The notes below the pieces were generated by a model that was not told the DNA's origin, searched no databases, and worked only from the letters and a program-made list of their open reading frames with translations. Position numbers and translations under genes: made by a program. From assembly GCF_964204645.1 (NCBI RefSeq), contig NC_134034.1:6011414-6075413 (forward strand): a stretch of 64,000 nt of DNA. The letters are read 5' to 3'. Positions 21,243-31,296 of this stretch are shown here, in pieces. Source of the DNA: Tubulanus polymorphus (lineage: Eukaryota > Nemertea > Palaeonemertea > Tubulaniformes > Tubulanidae). Each line of letters begins with the position of its first letter. The first letter of the stretch is position 1.

Positions 21243-21593
21243 TTTAATCTAAAAGATGTCGTAAAAATGAATTACTGTACTTAAATATGTTTAAAGGTTT
21301 CCCTACTTCATAATATATGTACTTACATTTAGATTTAGAACTGTAAACTGTGTTTTGAGAGAGAATATCCAATGCGTACTATGTATGTGAAAGTTGATTT
21401 CTAACTGCCGACGTGGCGCACGTTCAACCAAACTAATTACTTCTGCACAGATGTTCTTTATGATGAAGTTAATTAATTCTTTAGAATTGAAAACAAGATA
21501 TATTTGGCAACATATGTTTTAGTAGTAAACAACCTAATACAATTACATATAGGCGGTTTGACATAGATCGAGAGTAACCGGTTTACTAAGCGC
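21243..21593. other. Intergenic segment upstream of the 3' end of the HNH gene
   Basis: No ORF. Parts match element B at about 46220-46310 (AACTGTAAACT; GAGAGAATATCC) and 46460-46500 (ACATATAGGCGGTTTGACA and the following CGAGAGTAACCGGTTT), so it is a conserved non-coding block shared by the two copies. Confidence 0.6.
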
Positions 21594-22250
21594 TTAAGCT
21601 TCAACGTATTTTTCATTATGTGTTGAATTCCATAATTCAACAAATGTCTTTGCTTTATCCAGTTGATCTAAACATAACTGTAAATCTAGTTTATTAGATT
21701 TAATTATATTTTCTTTCTTTTCTAAAGGTCTCAGATTCTTCCAATTCCAAATAAGTTTTTTATTGTATTCATCATTCATGTTAAATTTAGAAATCGGCAA
21801 CACATGATCAATATGAAAGTATTCACCATAATTATCTATATTCATTTTATCATCGAATTGATATATTATCCATGATATGAAAAATTCATCTGAACAACCC
21901 AATAAATTAGATAGTGTTTCTGAATGTGTTTCTTTGTTGAATAATTGTGTTAATTTAGATCTTAAGCATTGTTTCAATCTAAAATTAAGATCTGTTTGAT
22001 ATCTTTCTCTCATATATTCTGCCATATAATAATTATAATGTTCTATATTATCTTCTCGATATTGTTTGGTATATAGTTTAAAACAAGTTTTACAGCAATA
22101 TTGAAAACCATCTTTGCTAATCTTACGCTTACTAAATTCTGTTAAAGCTAATTTATCTAATTCACATTTAGAACACTTCTTGTAATATATATTTATAACA
22201 CCACCAGTGTTATTTGTAATATTTATGGTTTGTGGTTGTTCTGATTCCAT
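21594..22250 (-). CDS. HNH endonuclease (218 aa, intact, copy A)
   Basis: Starts MESEQPQTINITNN at the inner edge of the right terminal repeat. Zinc-binding Cys pairs at about residues 26/29 and 53/56 (KCSKCE; CCKTC) precede a helical linker and a clear HNH core, HIDHVLPISKF (146-156), then WNWKNLRPLEKKENIIKSNK. This arrangement is that of small HNH nucleases seen in phages and large DNA viruses. It is intact in both Polinton copies. Its role here is unknown; end processing, homing or recombination are possible. The start context is ATAATAAATGG. Confidence 0.85.
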   Translation of the reverse strand: MESEQPQTINITNNTGGVINIYYKKCSKCELDKLALTEFSKRKISKDGFQYCCKTCFKLYTKQYREDNIEHYNYYMAEYMRERYQTDLNFRLKQCLRSKLTQLFNKETHSETLSNLLGCSDEFFISWIIYQFDDKMNIDNYGEYFHIDHVLPISKFNMNDEYNKKLIWNWKNLRPLEKKENIIKSNKLDLQLCLDQLDKAKTFVELWNSTHNEKYVEA

Positions 22251-22271
22251 TTATTATACATATTTTTTCCT

Positions 22272-22727
22272 AAATTGATTTTAGAAGTTCAATGATTTAT
22301 ATCATGTATTATTTCAATCACACTTTACTAACTCACACAAATATGAATATTGAAATAATGTTGTAAATATATACTTTTATATCTATTCTATAAGAGCTTA
22401 AACTTTTATATTGAATAATCTGTCAATTTAAATGTTATTCATGTATATGATTATTTTAAGAGTAATAGGGGTAATGGGCTTTCAGGTTAAAGGGTGAAGG
22501 GGCGAGTGAGTAAAAAATGAAAAACATGAAAATAATTACAATTTCTACTTGAATTAGGAGTGAAACTCATAAAAATGAAAAATAAATTCGAGCGTGTGAG
22601 AATTTATTTTTCATTTTTATGAGTTTCGCGAGTAATTCAAGTAGAAATTGTAATTATTTTCATGTTTTTCATTTTTACGAGCTCGACCGTTCGACCTTTG
22701 GCTTGAAAGCCCATTACCCCTATTACT
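22272..22727 (-). repeat. Polinton A right terminal inverted repeat with fold-back hairpin
   Basis: Reverse complement of 6635-7114. The hairpin part is 22461-22727 (267 bp), beginning AGTAATAGG and ending CCTATTACT. The inner part reaches to about 20 bp upstream of the HNH start codon, so the two terminal genes are both read inward from the repeat. Confidence 0.9.
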
Positions 22728-22733
22728 GTAGGC
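22728..22733. repeat. Target-site duplication of Polinton A, right copy
   Basis: GTAGGC, identical to 6629-6634, directly after the terminal CCTATTACT. Confidence 0.92.
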
Positions 22734-23186
22734 AAATAAGGCAATCGCATACTCGACTAGAATCATGCTCGAATATATACTCCGAAAAATCGAACTCATA
22801 ACCATAAAAAGTAACAAGTCAAAGCCTAGTTAAAATTATATATGTGTACATTCATATATTTATTGTGGGTTCACTCGAAGTCGAATAAATGTAACCATAC
22901 GGAATAAAAGGCTATGATGTTCTTCCATTGCGCTGATCCTTGGTCGGAGTCGCCTTCGATTTTGGGTTCGAACGAAGTATTCGAGCGGGGCCGGAGCCCC
23001 GTCCGAGCGACGTGGTTTAAAATGACTTATCGCATCATTTCGGGGTCAATACAGACCTGGATAAGGCAATTAGATTACGTCTAGCGATTTTGTTACGTTT
23101 TCATTCTCTAAATTTTAATCACTTCAGTGTTGTTTTGTAAATATTTGTATATTATATACAAATAAGTATTTACAATACTATATATA
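22734..23186. other. Non-coding flank between Polinton A and LINE-1
   Basis: The first ~60 bp may be the continuation of the BEL relic on the minus strand, but similarity is too short to be sure. A GC-rich stem-loop (GGGGC-CGGA-GCCCC) lies near 22996-23009. The rest is featureless to me. Confidence 0.4.
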
Positions 23187-26112
23187 CTATTGGAGGGATC
23201 TATATACATCTAAGCCGGTCTTAATGAATTTGGCTAAGTTGACCGTTGGGTTTTTCGGAATGTCAAGGGTATTAAAGGTATTCAAATTCAAATAGTTTTT
23301 GCGGGGTTCGTTAAGTAAGGTACAGTCAAAAAGAAAATGGGATTCGTCACCTAAAGTATTACAAGTGGGGCATATTCTATCGGCTCTGTCTAATTAAAGG
23401 TTTGTTCACAGGTAAAATATAGGACCCGACCCTAAATTCAAATAAACTAGTTCCTAAGTCATCACCAAGTTCTATTATATACTTCTCTAACCTAATATCA
23501 TTTTTATATTGCCTCAAGATAGTGTATATCGGATTAGTATTTATGGCAGATACGGTTTCTTGAAGGTGCTGGTCACGGAGTATCTGTTTTATTCGTTTTG
23601 AAAAAGATTTACTGTTAGTCATGAATTGCTGCGTCCAAATAAAGGACAAACCACAGTCATCAAACGTTTTCTTAATATATGATAACTAAGGGCTCTTAAA
23701 TTTATCCCTTAGAAATAAATTGAAAGATATTTTATAAAGTATTGAATTAAGTTTGGTTTGCTTTCCAGATACTGTTTTAACCCAAAAGTTAATCATCCTG
23801 CGTCTAACATCTATATTCAAAGGATAACGTCCTAGCTCTGATAAAACTTGTAATTTGTGAGAATATTTCGTCACTTTCATTAAGATTTTACAGAAGATGC
23901 AATGAATATTTTCTACAAGATTTTCGTACCCCCAGATCTCACACCCATACATGGCTATTGGAGCAACACACATATCAAATAATTTAAACATAACATCAAT
24001 GGGCAATTTCAAACGTCTGCCTTTTTGAACGATCGAAAACATAGCTCTCATAGCTTTATCGTAAAGATACTTTTTTGCCTTAGCAAAGTTACCATTCCAA
24101 TTAAATTTTACTCCGAGATAAACATAATCTTCAACTAACTCTAACTCTTGATCACCAAACATAAATTTCGAAATCGTTTTTATCAGGGATTGACTTCGCG
24201 CAAATACCAGTACTTTAGTCTTCTCTGGGTTTACAGTGAGACCATTAGCGGCACAATATTCATATAGGGTATCTAAGTGTAGCTAAAGAGATTTCTCATC
24301 CTCAGCAAGAATAACTGTATCATCCGCGTATAGTATTATGAATAAATTCAGTAAAGTATCAATATCCTGGTCACGATTCATATTTAATTTTTCAATAAAT
24401 GATTAAGTCGGTTTTCCACGAACCATGAAAAATTCTTCAATGTCGTTTAAGAATAACGAAAAGAGGATAGGTGAGAGATTTTCGCCTTGTGTTAAGCCTC
24501 TATCAGCTGCAAAGTATTGTGACGTGCAACCATTAAATTTTACACATGATTTTATGGAATTATACATATTTTTGACCACATTGAAAAAGTTTCCATTGAC
24601 ACTGTTAGCAATTAATTTTCGCCATAACGTTACCCTACAAATCGAGTCGAAAGCTTTCTTAAAATCAACAAAGGCGCAAAAAAGTCTTCTTCCCTTACAA
24701 AGATACAGCTCTACGATTGTTTTTAGCGTGTAAATATGATCAATGGTGGAATATTTCGATCTAAAGCCAGCCTAGGCTTCACTTATAATGTCATTCGAAT
24801 CTAGGAATGTTGACAATCTTTGATTTAGGATACTTGTAAATAACTTACCAAGACAGCTAACTAAGGTAATACCTCTATAATTATCGGGATTAAAGGGATC
24901 GCCATTCTTTTTGAAAATGGGTTTGATGACGCCTATAGACCACATCTCTGGAACATCCTGTTTAACTAAAGTGAATAATTTTTGTAATATATCAACTTAA
25001 AACGGGTACTGACTAACTCCCAACAGCTCATTCGTGATTCCATCAATGCCTGGGTCCTTATTGTTTTTGAGTAAAGAGATAGCCTTAACTACTTCATCAC
25101 TGGTTATATCAATGTTCAAAACATAATTGTCATGGACAGGAGGGTCACCCACGTCTGGGGGCTCATCACCGTCATCGGTTTCGTTGTCAACATTATTCAA
25201 ATCATTTAATCTCATAAAATGTTCAAGAAAAATATCAATATCTATATTTGCCTCATTATCTTTTGTTCTGCTCGCAGAGTTTAGCATCGACCGATACTTT
25301 TTTGGGTTATTAATTTCGCATTCTCTCAATTCCTTAATAAATTCATCTTTTTGTTTTTTCTTATTTTCTCGGATGACCTTTTTATAGTTTTTAGATGAGT
25401 TCTTAAGGGATTCAAAATTGGAAGGGGTAGGGCAACCCCTATATCTTTTTTTCATATAATTATATTTCTTCTGTGCATCTCTCCAGTCCCTGCCAAACCA
25501 TCTGTTGCGAACCGGTTTTTTGCAGTTATTACTTTTCCTACTTTTTCTATGGTACAACAAATTACACTCATCAGCACTTGATAATAAAGAAGATACAAAT
25601 CTATCGGTAAGTCCATTAATGTCATCTGGCGATTGATTTCCTAGATCCTGCAACCCATCCAAAAGTAACTTATCTAAATCATTATCTCGTAATTTTGATT
25701 GTACATTCAGGAAAAATTGATTTGATCTAGTACTGTCCCATCTAATGGAAGTGTTAAAGTTTGCGTGTTCATTACCCCTTTCATTATCGCTTGCAATGGT
25801 GTCCCTAAAGTTCGTATACACGCACAGATTATGTCCATCAGATAATAAAGGGTCAAAAGGCATTAATTCAAAGTCCTCAACATAACCAAACAGTTCTAAA
25901 TCACACACAAAATAATCGATGACACTAGTGTTCCTAAAAGTATAATTACCTGTCTGATCATTGCCACATCTGCCATACGGGATATCGACAAATTCAAGTT
26001 CTTGAATTACTCGTTTGATGGCGCTAGTCAGAACCGGCAATTGGAACCTAAATCCGCCATGTTCTAGTTCATTTGCAATAAAAATCTCTCGCTTCAAATT
26101 TTTAGTTAGCAA
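23187..26112 (-). pseudogene. LINE-1: non-LTR retrotransposon ORF2 (EN-RT), decayed
   Basis: Read leftward from 26112: the C-terminal half of an AP-type endonuclease (LEFVDIPYGRCGN, then NTSVIDYFVCDLEL and LLSDGHN), a linker (KPVRNRWFGRDWRDAQKKY), an RT with PDNYRGITLVSCLGKLF (about 24870), FVDFKKAFDS (about 24660) and YADD (about 24330), a thumb region (YLGVKFNWNG; YGCEIWGYEN), and a Cys/His tail (RICPTCNTLGDESHFLFDC, about 23340-23400) ending near 23187. Stops near 25000, 24770, 24405 and 24283 and a break near 23680 make it a relic. The clade is of the Jockey/CR1/L2 type; I cannot resolve it further. Confidence 0.8.
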
Positions 26113-26733
26113 TATTTTACTTACTATACATAGGCAAGCATAATCCTTTAAGTATGATATCCTGACAATGTGCTAAATTCGATAAAACCTCACTATGAAT
26201 GCTAAAGATCACTAGAAATGTCAAAAAACTACCAAAATTCACAAATTTAGCGATGACGCTCGAAGCAGCTAACGGAAGTAATGACTGGCGCCCGGTGTCA
26301 TCACTCTGTTGTTGAGTTCAAGACTCTAACGTAATTTATTGCAGGCTACACTGATAAATATGAAATAATATTGGGAAATAAAATTGATTTTTGAAGGACT
26401 ACACTCGTAGATACATAATAAAAATATGAAAAGTACCAGGACTCGAACCAACAATCGAAATTGGGCCGTCAAGTGCTGGCACCATGTGATACCTGGCAAC
26501 CAGTCTTTACATCTTTAGCCGTTGCAAAATGTTTTTTGATAATTTTAGGACACTTATAGTGATTTCTAGCCTTTGCAGTGAGGTTTTATCATATCCAACG
26601 TTACGGTAGATTATCATATTTAAAGGATTACGCATGACGCTATATAGTAAAGTAGAATATCGCTGATTGAAAACTTGAAGCGAGAGATTTTCATTGCAAA
26701 TGAACTAGAGCATGGCGGATTTAGGTTCCAATT
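25976..26733. repeat. Inverted repeat made of LINE 5' sequence (diverged hairpin)
   Basis: The left arm (about 26039-26230) and right arm (about 26520-26733) are reverse complements with substitutions. For example, GATAAAACCTCACT at 26181 pairs with AGTGAGGTTTTATC at about 26577, and the LINE endonuclease segment with GCATGGCGGATTTAGG appears in both. The loop of about 290 bp contains a box-B-like GGTTCGAGTCC on the minus strand near 26445. Confidence 0.75.
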
Positions 26734-29289
26734 AAGGTTTAAGGTTTATTTATTTCGCTCTAACCAAACATTGGTATATAGAGAATATATATATATAGAA
26801 TTTACAAAACCTAAAAACAAGAAAACAGAGATACACATAGAATAGAATAATAATAGAGATAACAGATATGTATATATGAATTTTACTTAAGTAGCTTGAG
26901 ACCAGCATTTACAAATCTAGCGAGTTTAATTAATATATTGTTATTTACAGCATTAAGGAATTGTGACATTTTAAAAGTGTTGGGTCTATTTACATAAAAA
27001 GGTGATAAGAAAACTCTTCGTATATTCTTTAGTTTGGAACATTCAAAAAGAGAATGGAATTCATCGCCGATTTTGTTAAGACTACAATATGTACAAATAC
27101 GTTCGTTTCTATCAATATTTACATTGCTAAGTTTGTTGTCAACTTATTTACGGCTACCGATCCGAAATTCAGCGAGACTATACATGAGGTGGTTTGGTAC
27201 AACGGATAAATAGTTTTCATAATCATATTTAAGTTCAAAGATTCTATAATTTACGCATATGTCACTATTTTGCAATTTTTCCCTCCATGTCTGAATGTTT
27301 CTATCTTTTAGAGATTGTTTTATGATATTTATCGACCGTAGATCGATTAGCTGGTCTTGCCACACATAGTTCAGCCCACAGTTTTGTATAATTTCCTTAA
27401 TTTGGCAAATCCAATCAGATACATATAAATCTTTTCTGTATAAGTCGTACAAAATATTATACATGACTAGATTCAGCTTTGACTTGTGAGCATTCAAAGT
27501 TTTGTTCCAATATTTAATCATTCTAAGTTTAATAGTAGTCGATAAATGTAATCTGCCAGTCTCGCCATATATCATAGTATTATGGCAGAATTTTGGTACT
27601 TTTAGAACTAATTTACAAAACCTTGTGTGGACTTTTACTAGTATATCGATATTTTCATGGCCCCATATTTCACACCCGTACAATAAAATTGGTGCCACAC
27701 AACAATCAAATAATTTAAAACGTAAGTCTGGAGGAAGATTACATCTTCTGCCTTTTTGAATAATAGCAAACATTGCTCGAACAGCTTTGTCGTGAATTGC
27801 ATTTTTCGCTTTTGTAAATTTTCCATCCCAATTAAACAAAATTCTAAGATAATTGTACTCATCTACTCTTTCCAATGTCTCATCACCGAATAGAAAATCG
27901 GGAAGGTTTTTTAATCTTTGCTTCGATCTTGCGAAAATCATTATTTTCGTTTTATCAATGTTGACGAATAACTTGTTTACTTGGCAATGATCAAAGAGTA
28001 TATTTAAATTGTTTTGTAATTCAGATTCTGATTCTGCAAATAGAATTGTGTCGTCTGCATATAATTATACAAATAATTTCAGTAATATCTCAATTTCTTC
28101 TTCAAAACTTTTTTGTATAGGTTGCTAATAAAGCTGAGTGAGTTACTATTGTTATCATTGAAGAATTTATCAATATCGTTAAGGAAAATAGCGAATAACA
28201 GGGGGGAAAGACTTTCACCTTGTCTAACTCAGATGTTTGAAGGGAAAAAATTTGAAGTATCACCTTTAAACGATACGCAAGATTTGGAATTCAAATAGAG
28301 GTTGTGAACGGTGTTAAAAAAGAGACCTTTTATACCTAAAGCCAGCATCTTTTTCCATAAAGCAATTCTCCATACGGAGTCAAAGGCCTTGCGGAAGTCT
28401 ACGAAGCAACAGAAAAGATGTCTACCTTGATTAAGGTATAGCTCAACAATAGACTTAAATGTGAATAGATGATCGGTAGTAGAATACCCCGCTCTAAAAC
28501 CTGCTTGATTTTCACTTAAAAGTTGATTTACCTTCATAAAACATGTGAATCTATTATTAAGGATATTTGTAAAAAGTTTGCCTAAACAACTAACTAGCGT
28601 TATACCTATATAATTATCCGTACAATTAATATTGCCTTTATTCTTAAATATCGGTTTAATAGAGCCTATAGTCCAGCTTTCTGGGATAATGCCACTCATC
28701 AATACAATATTAAAGAGTTGAAGAAAGGATGAGCGTAAGTTATCATCGGAATTTTTTATCATTTCATTACAAATTAGATCCATACCGGTAGCTTTGTTGT
28801 TTTTTAAGGAAGAAATGGCTTTATTTAATTCTTGCATAGTTATTTCAGCATTAAGCATAGAGTCATCTATATCGTCTAAAAGTAGATCTGTTTCCGTATC
28901 CAAAACTTCAGTCTCATCGTGAGCGTTTAGGTCAGCGAAGTGATTGAAAAAGTCATTGGATGTAAGGGTGACAGTGTCAGTTGGAATGTTAGAATTGCTG
29001 TGCGAACTTATCAATTTCCAAAATTGTTTTGGATCTTTTGATTCACAGGATCTTAGTTCATTAATGAATGTAGTCTCGGCGGATTTTTGACGTTCAAACA
29101 TAGCTTTTTTATAGTTTTTGCCAGCAATTTTCATATCATTTAAATTCGTATCCGATTTGTTATATCTATATTTGTTCCTACGACTATCAAATATCTTTTT
29201 TAGTCTCTTACATTCATTATCATACCATTTATGTTTCCCTTTAGTGGTTACTTTTCTAGGCCGACTTAGTCTGGACATACCACAGTTTT
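26734..29289 (-). pseudogene. LINE-2: related non-LTR retrotransposon ORF2, 5'-truncated
   Basis: From right: a linker (KGKHKWYDNECKRLKK), RT with TDNYIGITLVSCLGKLF, VDFRKAFDSVWR (about 28390), a damaged YADD region near 28060, thumb (YGCEIWGHENI) and a Cys/His tail (RICTYCSLNKIGDEFHSLFEC) ending near 26883. A 3' UTR runs to about 26734, where GGTTTAAGGTTTATTT begins. Frameshifts near 28225 and 27945 break it. Both ends abut pieces of an inverted LINE-1-like sequence (26677-26733 and 29290-29352), so it inserted into that sequence. Confidence 0.75.
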
Positions 29290-29352
29290 CCGGTTCTGAC
29301 TAGTGCCATCAAACGAGTAATCCAAGAACTTGAATTTGTAGATATCCCGTAT
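29290..29352 (+). repeat. Plus-oriented LINE-1 endonuclease fragment, interrupted by LINE-2
   Basis: 63 bp matching the reverse complement of 25976-26038 with about three differences (CCGGTTCTGACTAG onward). Together with 26677-26733 it reconstitutes the target in which LINE-2 sits; one base of the target is missing at the junction. Confidence 0.75.
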
Positions 29353-30300
29353 TGAGGATAATTAGTGAATGGTTCTTACACAAATCTATTAGCTGATAGC
29401 CTGTATTATTCGTTGTTTTGTCCTGATTATTTCTAGTAGTGGGAACGCCTAAATTAATCAACGAATCAACAATAGGGTCTACGTGATCATCTTGAATTAT
29501 CTGATTATCAGGTTCCAAAAAGTCTGGCATACAAGCGGTGTGAGCATTAAAGTCACCAGAAATTAACACATTGAAATCATACTCAACTTTCAATTTTAAT
29601 AACTCTATTTCAATTTCTCTGATAGCTATTTCTGAATAATAACGACTATTTTCTGGAGGAATAATTACACCTGAAAGTACATGTTTGTTGCGATTAAAAA
29701 AAATCTTTATCTGATAAATACCAAGATACAAACTGAGAGTCAGTCGAAATTGGTTTTATTTTATTTTTCAAGAACTTCCTGTATATGATACCGACGCCAC
29801 CTGCTCCTTTTTTGAAAACTTTTTCCTATTTATAAAGTGCGCCATATGGGAGGCGGGCAAGCTACAACCTAAATTACCGTCTAAATCATCTAAGTGAGTT
29901 TCAGTGAGACATGTGATGTCATTATTGCTAATGAATTCACTAAATTCTGGGATATCGAGTTTAGCTAAAAGGCCACATACATTCAGCGTAGAAAACTTTA
30001 ATGATGATTTGATACAAGGCATTTCACTTATGTTTGCTGCGTTTGCAGTACTAGTTAAATTGTCCTTATTTAAATCAGAAGTGTCAACATTTCGTATTTT
30101 TACATCAGAAATGACAATGTTAGGAGTTACATCAGGTACATGATTGTTACTAATTACATCAGGGTATGTATCTAGAGAATTTACATGCGAGCCAACGATA
30201 TTTCTATTTACATTTGGATTACTGTCACATAAGTTTACACTATTTACAAATTCAATAACATAACAACAACTTCGAGATACAAGAACAGTCCGGTCTACGA
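29353..30300 (-). pseudogene. LINE endonuclease N-terminal fragment
   Basis: Minus frames contain FSTLNVCGLLAKLDIPEF and NDITCLTETHL (about 29920-30000), and VLISGDFNAHTACMPDFL with NTGYQLIDLCKNHSLIILN (about 29360-29600). These are the N-terminal and central parts of an AP endonuclease: LNVCGL..K, TETHL and SGDFNAH. The stretch 30023-30300 has no clear coding. It may be the 5' part of LINE-2 or of another copy. Frameshifts separate the blocks. Confidence 0.7.
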
Positions 30301-30328
30301 ATTGTACGTGTAGTCCCTCCGCTGGTTC

Positions 30329-30630
30329 CTAGTGGCTGTCCATCGGTACGCGGTCACGGTTTTCGCAAATAACGAGTTTGTCCCGAACAAAGAAAGCTTC
30401 TTTTCCGTTCGCTTTCGCGGCTCTCAGCTCAGGGAGCTTTTCGCGTCTTCTCGCCGCCCATTCCTCAGGTACCTGCTCATTTAGTCCTAAAGACGAGCCC
30501 GCGAGATTCTTTGCAACTGAACGTACCAGTTCACGATCTTTGAAAAACTCGAATTTCGCAACAATTGGGCGCGGTTTTTTCTGGTCGTTTTTCTTTCGTC
30601 CAAGGCGATGTGTTCTTGCGAATTTTAATG
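30329..30630 (-). pseudogene. LINE ORF1-type protein, C-terminal fragment
   Basis: A minus-strand frame with RTHRLGRKKNDQKKPRPIV, FEFFKDRELVRS, VPEEWAARRREKLPELRAAK and KEAFFVRDKLVI. This is the RNA-binding C-terminal domain pattern common in ORF1 proteins of invertebrate LINEs. The N-terminus is lost: the frame runs into the gypsy-type LTR sequence near 30631. Confidence 0.65.
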
Positions 30631-30794
30631 TGTACCAGGGCGATGGCGCCCTCTGGTGGAGTTTGAGAGAAATAGAGTTTATAATATAGCGATTATGGAG
30701 TTGGTTGTTCATTTGTCGTAGCTAGAGGAATCCAAAAACACAACATGGTGTCAGAAGTGGGATACATTATATTCTGTCTGCCAAAAAGATAGAT
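30631..30794 (+). mobile_element. Ty3/gypsy-type LTR end, primer-binding site and leader
   Basis: A TGTACC...AACA segment (30631-30745) is followed by TGGTGTCAGAAGTGGGAT at 30746-30763. That 18-mer has the form of a retrotransposon primer-binding site: TGG is complementary to the tRNA CCA end, and the rest resembles sites for tRNA-Leu. The leader continues to the Polinton B insertion at 30795-30800 and resumes at 48258, where a gag-like ORF follows. The left LTR boundary is uncertain. Confidence 0.6.
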
Positions 30795-30800
30795 AGTCTC
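30795..30800. repeat. Target-site duplication of Polinton B, left copy
   Basis: AGTCTC directly before the terminal AGTAATAGG; repeated at 48252-48257 directly after the terminal CCTATTACT. Confidence 0.92.
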
Positions 30801-31296
30801 AGTAATAGGGGTTTTGTTGTTTCATACCAAAGGTCGAAGGGTCGAGTGAGTAAAAAATAAAAAATAAATTCTCGCACCCTCGAATTTAAGTTTTATTTTT
30901 TACTCACTCGCCCCCTCAACCTTTGATATGAAACAACTAAACCCCTATTACTCTTAAAATATTCATATATATGAATAAAATATAAATGAATAACTTCTAA
31001 AATCAATTTTAATAAAAAATTTGATATTAAAATGGAAGCAAATAAGTACTACTGCCCAACATGTAAAATCAATATAGATAAATCCCAAAAATCAAGACAC
31101 AATAAAACTAAAACACATTTAGAGAATAAATTGAAACTAGAATATAAAGATGATATATTAGAAACTAAATTAGATGAATTAAAGAATGAAAAAGAAACAT
31201 ACAAATGTGATACATGTAATCAATCATTCAGTGATAAAAGATATTATAATGAACATTTAAAATCTAAAAGCCATATTAGAAATATGAATAATGATA
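30801..31296 (+). repeat. Polinton B left terminal inverted repeat (496 bp) with hairpin
   Basis: Near-identical to the reverse complement of 47756-48251, also 496 bp. The outer 152 bp (30801-30952) is an imperfect palindrome. The repeat extends inward across the start and first 88 codons of the polymerase gene, unlike in Polinton A, where it stops before the start codon. Confidence 0.92.

Larger units (their letters stand above)
6635..22727. mobile_element. Polinton A (Maverick / adintovirus-like element), 16,093 bp
   Basis: The element starts AGTAATAGG and ends CCTATTACT, has long terminal inverted repeats (left 6635-7114, right 22272-22727), and is bounded by a perfect 6-bp duplication. 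It encodes PolB, penton-like and double jelly-roll capsid proteins, accessory membrane proteins, an HNH nuclease and a remnant of integrase. The packaging ATPase and most of the integrase are deleted at about 18699. AT content is far higher than in the BEL relic it sits in. Most large genes carry stops or frameshifts, so this copy is non-autonomous. Family placement rests on gene content and terminal features. Confidence 0.93.

Noticed and set aside
26430-26510. A tRNA gene on the minus strand (GGTTCGAGTCC box)
   Set aside because: Only a box-B-like motif is present; no acceptor or D-arm pairing can be formed. At most a SINE remnant.
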